From NCBI RefSeq assembly GCF_050433565.1, contig NZ_JBNPWZ010000001.1:372001-436000 (forward strand): a stretch of 64,000 nt of DNA. The letters are read 5' to 3'. Under the pieces are notes generated by a model that searched no databases, was not told the DNA's origin, and saw nothing but the letters and a program-made list of their open reading frames with translations. This stretch comes from Ornithinibacillus bavariensis. Its GTDB lineage: Bacteria; Bacillota; Bacilli; Bacillales; Amphibacillaceae. A program made the translations under genes and the position numbers. Shown here one piece after another: positions 54,409-62,154 of this stretch (positions are counted from its first letter, which is position 1; every line of letters starts with the position of its first letter).

Positions 54409-54909
54409 ATGGTGATAAGAAATTATCAAAAGAGATTCCTTATTCTTTTCCTTATTGTGATGATTATAGGTATGTTAGCGGTTGTTCTGTTCTTCACTTT
54501 TGTTAAATCTCCCTCCAGTAAAGCAAAAGCCGCAGTTGAGGAATTCTACGCTTATGAACAGGATGGGAATTTTGCAGAGTCATGGAAAATGTTCCATCCA
54601 TTTATGAAGGAACGTCTGGAGAAGAATCAGTATATAGAAGATCGTGTCCAGGCTTTATTTAATGACAATGGTGTACATACATTTTCATTTACAGTGGACG
54701 ATCCAGAATTAATTAAAAATTGGCAGGTAGATGAAGACAGTGAGCCAATCGAAGAAGTATATAAAACAGAAGTGAGACAATTTTTTGAGGGCATCTTTGG
54801 AAACTTTGAGATTGTTCAATCGGTTTATGTTACGAGTCTTGATGGAGAGTGGACAGTACTTTGGGATTATAATGAATCAGAAGATTTCTTGAAAATGGAT
54901 GAAAATTAG
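54409..54909 (+). CDS. Membrane-anchored protein with NTF2-like mature part, unknown function
   Basis: One N-terminal TM helix (about 9-33) anchors a 130-residue extracytoplasmic domain that reads like an NTF2/SnoaL or DUF4878-type fold (AAVEEFYAYEQDGNFAESWKM, then DGEWTVLWDY). That assignment is by pattern only. AGGGGGT precedes the ATG. Its neighbour 87 bases on is an alpha/beta hydrolase on the same strand. Confidence 0.7.
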   Translation: MVIRNYQKRFLILFLIVMIIGMLAVVLFFTFVKSPSSKAKAAVEEFYAYEQDGNFAESWKMFHPFMKERLEKNQYIEDRVQALFNDNGVHTFSFTVDDPELIKNWQVDEDSEPIEEVYKTEVRQFFEGIFGNFEIVQSVYVTSLDGEWTVLWDYNESEDFLKMDEN

Positions 54910-54996
54910 GTAATTTTCATCTTAACTTTTTAATGACTTTCTCATATGATAGAACAATAACTTGTCTATATTAAAAACGAATAGGAGGAAGGATTC

Positions 54997-55872
54997 ATGA
55001 GTCAAAAAATTGCTATCTTGATTCTTCATGGTGCTGGTACTCCTGAGACAAATTTTGCAGATAAGTTAGTCAAGCGGATTAAGGAAACATTTGCAAGAAA
55101 GCTTCCTAAACAAAATGCAGAGGCTGAACTCATTTTTCAACCTGTTTATTGGTCCCAAATTTTTGCACCAGAGCAAGAGAAGTTGTGGGAACTTCTCCGA
55201 AAATATCGAGATTTGGATTATGCTCGGCTTAGGAAGTTTGTTATTGAGTTCTTAGCAGATGCTGTAGCATATCAACCTACCAAACAAGGCGGACAAAATT
55301 ATGATAAAGTACATGCCTTAGTAGCAAAATCAATTCAGCAACTACGAGAAAGAGCAGGGAAAAAGGCTCCTCTATGTGTCATTAGTCATAGTCTAGGTAC
55401 GGTTATTGCTAGTAATTATTTTTATGATCTACAGTATAAAAATCGTTATATTGGCCAAGAGACAAAGGAATGTATTGGCATCGAACCAATCGAACAATGT
55501 CAAACATTAACTTTGTTTTATACATTGGGTAGCCCAATGGCTCTATGGTCTCTTCGTTATATTGAATTTGGCTCCCCGTTAGTAGTACCTTCCCCTACAC
55601 TAAAAAATTATTATCCTAATTTACAAGGCGAATGGCTAAACTTTTACGATAAGGACGATGTATTAGCCTTTCCATTAAAAGCAATAAATGAAGCATATAA
55701 TCAAGCGGTTACAAAGGATGTTGCAGTTAATGCCGGTGGATTAATAACTAGCTGGAATCCGTTGTCCCATTTAAAGTATGATACCGATCAGGAAGTAATT
55801 CAGCCTATTGTTGATGGGCTAATAAGGACATGGAAGCACGTAAATAAACAAGTGAATATTCCATTTTCTTAA
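54997..55872 (+). CDS. Alpha/beta-hydrolase-like protein
   Basis: The 291-residue protein has an alpha/beta-hydrolase core: ILILHGAGTPE (oxyanion region), nucleophile S132 in VISHSLGTVIASN, an acid in YDKDDVLAF and a likely His in WNPLSHLKYDTD. No signal peptide, so it is probably cytoplasmic. The family has no clear substrate; the long helical insert (about 55-120) is typical of uncharacterised bacterial members. GGAGGAAGG precedes the ATG. Confidence 0.8.
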   Translation: MSQKIAILILHGAGTPETNFADKLVKRIKETFARKLPKQNAEAELIFQPVYWSQIFAPEQEKLWELLRKYRDLDYARLRKFVIEFLADAVAYQPTKQGGQNYDKVHALVAKSIQQLRERAGKKAPLCVISHSLGTVIASNYFYDLQYKNRYIGQETKECIGIEPIEQCQTLTLFYTLGSPMALWSLRYIEFGSPLVVPSPTLKNYYPNLQGEWLNFYDKDDVLAFPLKAINEAYNQAVTKDVAVNAGGLITSWNPLSHLKYDTDQEVIQPIVDGLIRTWKHVNKQVNIPFS

Positions 55873-56257
55873 ATACCTTACTACAAACTTATAAATCTAT
55901 GAATTGAATAAAACATGTATTTAGCTATAACGAAAATGGTTATTATTGTAATCCTATGTTGGTAGTAGAATAATTGAAACTGCTACTCTATCGTTCATTA
56001 TTAGGGCTTTAGATCTATTTGTCGTTACTAATCTCTATATAAATACTTAGGGAAATGAAGTTCACTAAGAATATCGAATAAGGGGAAATATATCCTATTT
56101 TTAATATTTTTATAAAAAATATACTAACGTATACATTACAAAACTCCTAGTTATGTGGTAAGCTTTCTCTTAAATTGATGAGGATTACTAGATTCATTAT
56201 GCATAGATATTAATACGGTCCCCACCGATTAAATATGTTAGTAATGGAGGAATTTTC
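55873..56257. other. Intergenic, nothing clear
   Basis: AT-rich, no gene or clear hairpin. GGAGGAA before the ATG at 56258 is the only recognisable signal. Confidence 0.3.
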
Positions 56258-57601
56258 ATGGGTCATGATGTAAGAATGCAAAAGACTGGCCAGAAAATTG
56301 AGAGTAATCATCCTTTGTACCATTTCAAACGGAAAGTTTGGAATGTGCATGTTGACAGGCATCCGGCCATTATTTTTGAATGCAAAAATGAAGCGGATGT
56401 GATCGAAGCAGTAAAATATGCACAAGAGAGGAATCTGAAGATTACTGTCCGTGGTGGCGGATTTCATCCTGCTGGTAAGTCTGTTAAAGATGAGGCTGTT
56501 TTAATAGATTTATCCTTAATGAATCATATTCATGTAGATGAAGTGACTAAGGTTGCGACAGTTGGTGCAGGTGCAAAGATTTATGAAATTGATGAGCTAA
56601 CACAGGAATATGGCCTTGCTGTTCCACTTGGCAGTTGTGCCAATCTTGGTGTATCTGGATTAGCGCTTGGTGGAGGATTAGGTTACTTGAGGGCAAAATA
56701 TGGGCTAACAAGTGATAATGTAATTGCAGTTCATATGGTAACTGCCAAAGGAGAATTAATTTATGTCAATCGCTTTGAACATCCTTCCTTATTTTGGGCT
56801 ATTCGTGGAGCAGGGGCGAACTTTGGAGTTGTAACGAAATTTGAATTGAAGCTGTACCCTGTTGGTCAATATATTTTAGGAATTGATGTTGTGTATGACT
56901 ATAAGGATGTACAGCAGATTCTGGAAAAAGTAGAGGAATATCGCAAATTCGCTGTAGATGATATTTCATTTAATGTGGTCATCACAAATATTGCCCCAAA
57001 TGGAAAGGGGAGCATTTCTACCGTACGCTTAATAGGGATGTACATTGGTGAGTTGAGCCTCGAGGTAGAGGAAAAAATTATTCAACCACTGCTTACCTTA
57101 GCAGAACCAATTACAGATAATACTGAAGTAATGACTTATACTGATATGCAAAAGAAATTTGATCCTTTTGTTCAGGAAGGCTTTGCAATTGAAGGTATCT
57201 CTTTATTTTTTGATGAATTAAATCAAGAAGCGATCAATATTCTTTTAGACGAATTTAATAAAACAGACATTCAAGTGACAATACATTTATTGGAGCTTCA
57301 TGGTCAAATAAATCGTATATCAACTTATGAATCAGCTTTTACAATCAGGGATGGTAGCTATCTCTTAATAGTAGACGCAGAAATTGGAGCAAACCCAGAA
57401 CATACATCAAAATGGATCCGTCAAATTTATGAGAAATTACTACCATATTCCTATAACAAGACATCTTATTTAAACAGTTCCCACGAAAATGAGGAAGTAT
57501 ATCGAAATTCTTATAAATGTATTCATAATACCTTAGTAAGGTTGAAAAAAGAGTATGATCCATATAATTTATTCTGTTCTGAACATAAATTAATCGAGTA
57601 A
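56258..57601 (+). CDS. FAD-linked oxidoreductase (PCMH/berberine-bridge-like)
   Basis: The 447-residue flavoprotein has a PCMH-type FAD domain (VRGGGFHPAGKSV, about 65-77; then GVSGLALGGGLGYL, about 131-144) and a BBE-like end YDPYNLF. C127 in LGSCANLG is at the place where bicovalent flavoproteins form 6-S-cysteinyl FAD, but the usual His right after GGG is shifted by one (GGGFH, H70). Substrates of the family are sugars, alcohols or alkaloid-like compounds. No signal peptide. It converges on an AAA-LuxR regulator. Confidence 0.85.
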   Translation: MGHDVRMQKTGQKIESNHPLYHFKRKVWNVHVDRHPAIIFECKNEADVIEAVKYAQERNLKITVRGGGFHPAGKSVKDEAVLIDLSLMNHIHVDEVTKVATVGAGAKIYEIDELTQEYGLAVPLGSCANLGVSGLALGGGLGYLRAKYGLTSDNVIAVHMVTAKGELIYVNRFEHPSLFWAIRGAGANFGVVTKFELKLYPVGQYILGIDVVYDYKDVQQILEKVEEYRKFAVDDISFNVVITNIAPNGKGSISTVRLIGMYIGELSLEVEEKIIQPLLTLAEPITDNTEVMTYTDMQKKFDPFVQEGFAIEGISLFFDELNQEAINILLDEFNKTDIQVTIHLLELHGQINRISTYESAFTIRDGSYLLIVDAEIGANPEHTSKWIRQIYEKLLPYSYNKTSYLNSSHENEEVYRNSYKCIHNTLVRLKKEYDPYNLFCSEHKLIE

Positions 57602-57606
57602 CAAAT

Positions 57607-57636
57607 AAAGGTAAGCTGTTCGTAGCTTACCTTTTC
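57607..57636. terminator. Bidirectional terminator
   Basis: AAAGGTAAGCT pairs perfectly with AGCTTACCTTT around 6 bases between the flavin oxidase and convergent regulator genes, with A and T runs on both sides. Confidence 0.88.
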
Positions 57637-57655
57637 AATGTTTGAAATGAATACT

Positions 57656-59689
57656 TTATTTTAATAATTGCATGATTCGCTTCGTAAGTTGAATTCTATT
57701 CTTTACATTTGCTTTTTGATAAATACGGCTTAATGCTTTTTTGACAGTAATCTCTGCTATATATAGTTCTTTAGCAATATCTAGGATTGTTTTTTCTTCT
57801 AGTAGTAGTTTGACAATTTCTTGTTCTCTTTTTGTCAATGAAAATTCCTCAATAATTACGTCTAATTCGTTTTTCTGTTTGTACTCTTTTAAAAATTGGT
57901 TGAGATAAGGAGCTAGCCTCGGACCACTGACATCCAATAAAAATGTAGGTGTTGGGTTATGTTCACCATAGTCATAATGTACTGCTTTTGGAACGGTTTG
58001 AAAACCAAACTTATATAGAAGATCTTGAAATAGCTTTAAAGGTGTTGATATAATAAGCCTTCCCTTTGAAAATATTAAAGGAAATAAACTATACAACAAG
58101 TGAGCACGAGCAGCACTATCGGATGGATCCTTATAATTTTGATAACGAATAAAGTAACCAGCAGGTTTTTCTACTGGTACATTATAGTAACTTTTTTCCG
58201 CTTCTGTTAAACCTTTAAAGTAAGCTCTAGACACAGGTTCATTTTCCAAAAGTGGTAGTGTCTCTTTATGTATAGGGACCACAATGGATATTCCAATAAC
58301 CTCTCCATTAATTCTTTTCAATAAATTAGATCCATCGTAGCCCATCTTTTTTATATATTCAGGTCCTATTAGCTTTAGCTCCTGCTTATTATGTTCTATT
58401 GATGCATCAAACTGAAAGGACAGGTTGGTAGTTCTGTTATAATAATTAGTTATACTTTCCGATATGTTTTCCTTTATGTACTTAAAAAAACTCTCCACTT
58501 CTTCAAAGTTGTATTCACCTATAGGTTCTAAATACATAGATGTATCTAATGCTGTATCTTGAAAAAATACCGATTGGATAACATCATCACCAATGTGATA
58601 AAAAAATGATGCTATATCTTCTTTAGTAGGGTAATTTATAACTCGATGATAATAATATTGAATAATTTTGTTAGTTAACGTTTCGTAACGCTCTGGATTT
58701 TTATGTTTTAATTCAATTCGAATGGTATCTCGGATTAGCTCTTGAATACTCCATCCTTTCTTTGCTTTATGCACAAAGGAAAGTGATATAAGTTCATTAA
58801 ACTTTTTATTAGAGATTTCTTCTTGAAGAATTGTAGATATGACTTGTTGATCAAACTGATGAAATAATGCTGCAACCTCTATTAAACTTATTATTCGCTC
58901 GTTTGTTGCTTCACTTAACCATCTTTTAGTTAAAGCACCTAATAACTCGGAATCGGATTCATATTTTAAGCTAACCTTTGATGAAATATTGCTCATCGTT
59001 GCTAAAGAAAGTAGTAATGGATTGCCGCTTGTATATTTCCATATTGCTTGTATATCACTACTTTCAGTTATCTCATTTTTCGTGAGGAATAGGAGTGTGT
59101 CATCATAGGTGAATGGATTTAATTGAATTTGCTTTGTAATTTTACGCCACGCAGGAGACTCTACCCATTCGCCAGTCAATGGTTTTCTACCCGCTAAGAT
59201 GATGTAAAAGTTTGGCCTTAAATAGCGTAATAATGTCTCGCGATACCACCTATCTAAAGTAGATAATTGCTCATAGGAATCAATAACAATAATAATTTTC
59301 TCCCCTAGTTGGTTGAGAATCTGTAAGCTGCTTTCTACTTTTGTTGGTGGAGAATAGTCCAATTCATGTGTTGCAATAAATGTTGTCAGGGAGGCTTGAA
59401 AATGGCTAAATAGTCCTTCGGCTGTATTGGGAAAATCACGAGCATCTAAATGAAGGAAGGGAATATGTTGCGCTGCAGCAATTCTAGCAAACTTGTTAAG
59501 CAAAAAAGTTTTACCAATTCCAGCACTACCGTAAAAATGTATGATCCTCTGTTTAGGGTTTTGTGCTGTTAAAAAATCACAAAAGAACTTCAACTCCTCA
59601 TTTCTACCAACAAAATAAGCATCTTCTACTTCCTGAATAATTTCATTTATTCCTTTGAAAGATGTTGAAGAACCTTCATGTATGTTCAA
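57656..59689 (-). CDS. AAA-ATPase LuxR-family transcriptional regulator
   Basis: The 677-residue protein has an N-terminal STAND/AAA-type ATPase with Walker A GSAGIGKT (54-61) and Walker-B-like IIIVIDSYEQL, a long helical middle region, and a C-terminal LuxR/NarL HTH (about 612-677; LTKREQEIVKLLLEEKTI, then AEITVKKALSRIY). The region about 420-590 resembles a GNAT-like or other sensor fold but I cannot be sure. The start is TTG with AGAGGGGG upstream. It may control the neighbouring oxidase gene or others. Confidence 0.85.
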   Translation of the reverse strand: MNIHEGSSTSFKGINEIIQEVEDAYFVGRNEELKFFCDFLTAQNPKQRIIHFYGSAGIGKTFLLNKFARIAAAQHIPFLHLDARDFPNTAEGLFSHFQASLTTFIATHELDYSPPTKVESSLQILNQLGEKIIIVIDSYEQLSTLDRWYRETLLRYLRPNFYIILAGRKPLTGEWVESPAWRKITKQIQLNPFTYDDTLLFLTKNEITESSDIQAIWKYTSGNPLLLSLATMSNISSKVSLKYESDSELLGALTKRWLSEATNERIISLIEVAALFHQFDQQVISTILQEEISNKKFNELISLSFVHKAKKGWSIQELIRDTIRIELKHKNPERYETLTNKIIQYYYHRVINYPTKEDIASFFYHIGDDVIQSVFFQDTALDTSMYLEPIGEYNFEEVESFFKYIKENISESITNYYNRTTNLSFQFDASIEHNKQELKLIGPEYIKKMGYDGSNLLKRINGEVIGISIVVPIHKETLPLLENEPVSRAYFKGLTEAEKSYYNVPVEKPAGYFIRYQNYKDPSDSAARAHLLYSLFPLIFSKGRLIISTPLKLFQDLLYKFGFQTVPKAVHYDYGEHNPTPTFLLDVSGPRLAPYLNQFLKEYKQKNELDVIIEEFSLTKREQEIVKLLLEEKTILDIAKELYIAEITVKKALSRIYQKANVKNRIQLTKRIMQLLK

Positions 59690-59770
59690 TTATATTCCCC
59701 CTCTTAGGGCAATTTTGAAGAGTTGGATAATTTAAATGTATTACAGGGGTAGGATAGTGTCAAGACAAGT

Positions 59771-59801
59771 GTATGACTTAGTAAGTATAGATTACATAAT
59801 T
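59771..59801 (+). promoter_or_regulatory. Candidate forespore (sigma-G-like) promoter
   Basis: GTATG is followed after 19 bases by CATAATT, one mismatch from the sigma-G -10 consensus (CATNNTA); the spacing is one base longer than usual. It lies about 65 bases before the spore-protein gene, as expected. Confidence 0.4.
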
Positions 59802-59864
59802 AGTCGTACCTTAATAGAGGAACAGGTAAAACTTCTGTTCAATACCCACAAGGAGTGATCAGTT

Positions 59865-60059
59865 TTGGCAAGAAACAATAGTAAATTGTTAGTGCCAGGT
59901 GCAAGAAATGCAATGGAACAAATGAAAGAAGAAATTGCTAACGAGCTTGGTGTGAGGCCAGGAGCGGATACTACTGCACGAGAAAACGGATCTGTGGGGG
60001 GCGAAATGGTCAAACGAATGATCCAAATCGCCGAACAGAGTATGCAGAATCGAAGATAG
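59865..60059 (+). CDS. Small acid-soluble spore protein, alpha/beta type
   Basis: The 64-residue protein carries the alpha/beta-type SASP signature: LLVPGARNAMEQMKEEIANELGV with the germination-protease site in EEIANE, and ENGSVGGEMVKRMI. These coat and protect DNA in the dormant spore. The start is TTG with AAGGAGTG ten bases before. It is monocistronic with its own terminator and shows the organism forms endospores. Confidence 0.95.
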   Translation: MARNNSKLLVPGARNAMEQMKEEIANELGVRPGADTTARENGSVGGEMVKRMIQIAEQSMQNRR

Positions 60060-60075
60060 TAGCATACTCGGATAG

Positions 60076-60106
60076 AAAGGAGTCCAATGGGCTCCTTTTT
60101 ACTTTT
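60076..60106 (+). terminator. Intrinsic terminator
   Basis: AAAGGAGTCC pairs with GGGCTCCTTT (one G-U) around a short loop, followed by TT and TTTTTT, 17 bases after the spore-protein stop. Confidence 0.85.
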
Positions 60107-60279
60107 TTGAGCTGCATTATAGATTCCTGCTAACAGAAACATTCTGTAGCTGGTTTAACCCCGGTAAAAAGAAATTAAACCATTGAATATCTAAAAATTC
60201 AAACTACTAATATAATATCTTCATTGGTACAATATAGGAAAACATTTTAGCATACGCTAGAGTAAAGGAGGTTTGAAGA

Positions 60280-60990
60280 TTGAAACCAATTATCGGTATT
60301 ATTACCTCAACAGAGCTTGATGAGCGTACTTTTTATACAGCTAAGGATAATACTTCAGCAATTTCGAATGCGGGAGGAATACCAGTTCTATTGCCGTATT
60401 ATCAACATCGAGATGATCTTTATCAAATGGCTACTTTGCTAGATGGGCTTTATGCGACTGGCGGCTATGATATTGACCCGACCTTATTTGGTGAAGAGCC
60501 ACACCCAAATTTAGGCTCGGTTATCCCAGCGAGAGATGCTTTTGAAATTCAGCTTATTCGAATCATGATGGATATGGATAAACCGATCTTAGGGGTGTGT
60601 CGAGGGTGTCAAACGCTAAATATTGCTGCTGGTGGAGATATGTACCAGGATATTTACTCGCAATTGGCTGGGGAATTATTGCAGCATCAGCAAAATGCCC
60701 CAAAGGAACATGGGTCCCATTATGTCGATGTACGCAAAAACTCTCTTTTGTACCGAATTACTGGGGAAACGAAGCTAAGGGTTAATAGTAGACATCATCA
60801 AGCAAATCGGAATGTAGTAACCCCGTTACAAATATCTGGTAAAGCGAGTGATGGTGTGATTGAAGCGATAGAAAGCAAAGAGCACAACTTTATACTAGGT
60901 TTACAATGGCATCCAGAGAGCATGATTGAATCGGGGGATATAGCATCTAAAGCTATTTTTAAGGCGTTTCTCGAGTCGTGTAGAAAGTAA
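60280..60990 (+). CDS. Gamma-glutamyl hydrolase (peptidase C26 family)
   Basis: The 236-residue class-I-amidotransferase-fold hydrolase has nucleophile C107 in LGVCRGCQTLN and the His/Glu pair in LGLQWHPESM. Members (PuuD, gamma-glutamyl-GABA hydrolase) cut gamma-glutamyl bonds. The start is TTG with AAAGGAGG about seven bases upstream. A dipeptidase gene follows after 17 bases, suggesting joint use of peptides, possibly from cell walls. Confidence 0.9.
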   Translation: MKPIIGIITSTELDERTFYTAKDNTSAISNAGGIPVLLPYYQHRDDLYQMATLLDGLYATGGYDIDPTLFGEEPHPNLGSVIPARDAFEIQLIRIMMDMDKPILGVCRGCQTLNIAAGGDMYQDIYSQLAGELLQHQQNAPKEHGSHYVDVRKNSLLYRITGETKLRVNSRHHQANRNVVTPLQISGKASDGVIEAIESKEHNFILGLQWHPESMIESGDIASKAIFKAFLESCRK

Positions 60991-61007
60991 AAAGAAAGGA
61001 GTTTTAC

Positions 61008-61952
61008 ATGAAAATTATTGATTTACATTGTGATGCATTGTTTAGGATGCAAGAATCTAGAAGAAACACATTGATGGAAGATTTAAGATTTAGAGATTCT
61101 AACGCACTGAATACGAACCTACAATATTTAAAGAAAGGTAGGGTCAAGGTACAGTTTTTTGCTATTTTTATCATGCCAAATGTTCCTGTTGAAGAGAAAT
61201 GGCAGCGTGCGCTTGAGCAAATTGATTTATTTTATACAGAAATTCTCCTAAATCCTGAGATCAAGCATATTAAAAAATGGCAGGATATCCTCCAATTGAA
61301 TGAAGGAGAGATTGGCGTTGTTTTAACACTTGAGGGTGCCGATGCATTTGGAAATGATTTAGCAAAACTACGTATGCTTTATCGACTAGGGGTGCTTTTG
61401 CTTGGATTGACCTGGAATAATGCGAATCTCTGTGCTGATGGGGTTGGTGAGATAAGAGGTGCAGGACTCACGACATTTGGCAAAGAGGTTATTGCATTAA
61501 ATAATGCGAATCATGTACTTACAGATGTATCACATTTATCGGTAAAGGCCTTTTGGGATACTTTAGAATTGGCAGATTACCCAATTGCTAGCCATTCCAA
61601 TGTATTTACTCTATGTCCACACCCACGCAATCTCCATGATGAACAAATTATAGCCATGATTAAACGGAATGCTATGATCCATGTAGTGTTTTGGCCACCG
61701 TTTATTAATCATGAAAGAGCACATGCAACCTTAGACGATTTGGTCAGACATATTGAGTATATTTGTGAACTTGGTGGTGTGAAAAATATCGGCTTCGGCT
61801 CTGATTTTGATGGAATTTCTTCATTTGTTACTGATCTAGAAGATGCCTCTAAGTATCAAAACCTGATTAGCTATTTGTTGAAGTATTATCGGGAAGATGA
61901 GGTAAAAGGTTTTGCTTATCAAAACTTTATTCATCATCTTCCTAGAAATTAA
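61008..61952 (+). CDS. Membrane dipeptidase (peptidase M19 family)
   Basis: The 314-residue zinc dipeptidase has metal ligands H7 and D9 in DLHCDALF, Glu in LEGADAF, His in ASHSNVF and Asp in GSDFDGIS. The family includes microsomal dipeptidase, which accepts D-amino acids at the C-terminal position. GAAAGGAG precedes the ATG. It follows the C26 hydrolase closely, consistent with an operon for dipeptides from peptidoglycan or gamma-glutamyl peptides; the substrate is an inference. Confidence 0.9.
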   Translation: MKIIDLHCDALFRMQESRRNTLMEDLRFRDSNALNTNLQYLKKGRVKVQFFAIFIMPNVPVEEKWQRALEQIDLFYTEILLNPEIKHIKKWQDILQLNEGEIGVVLTLEGADAFGNDLAKLRMLYRLGVLLLGLTWNNANLCADGVGEIRGAGLTTFGKEVIALNNANHVLTDVSHLSVKAFWDTLELADYPIASHSNVFTLCPHPRNLHDEQIIAMIKRNAMIHVVFWPPFINHERAHATLDDLVRHIEYICELGGVKNIGFGSDFDGISSFVTDLEDASKYQNLISYLLKYYREDEVKGFAYQNFIHHLPRN

Positions 61953-62154
61953 GGGTAAACATTAGAATAATCAGAAATATCTTCCATCTGTGTTTTGAAT
62001 AGGTGAAAATATTTTTTGGTATAGTATTTTGACTTTTTTGATAATAGAGATTAGGATGTAATTGATTGAAAGGCAATAATTTTAAAGGGGGCATGCCTAT
62101 AAGGAAGATGCTTAATATATGATTAAAAAAATTAAAATAAGGAAGGTGTAGTGG

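Noticed and set aside
62095..62124. Nine-codon frame (MPIRKMLNI) before the GH20 gene
   Set aside because: Too short and the GGGGG is only one base from the ATG.
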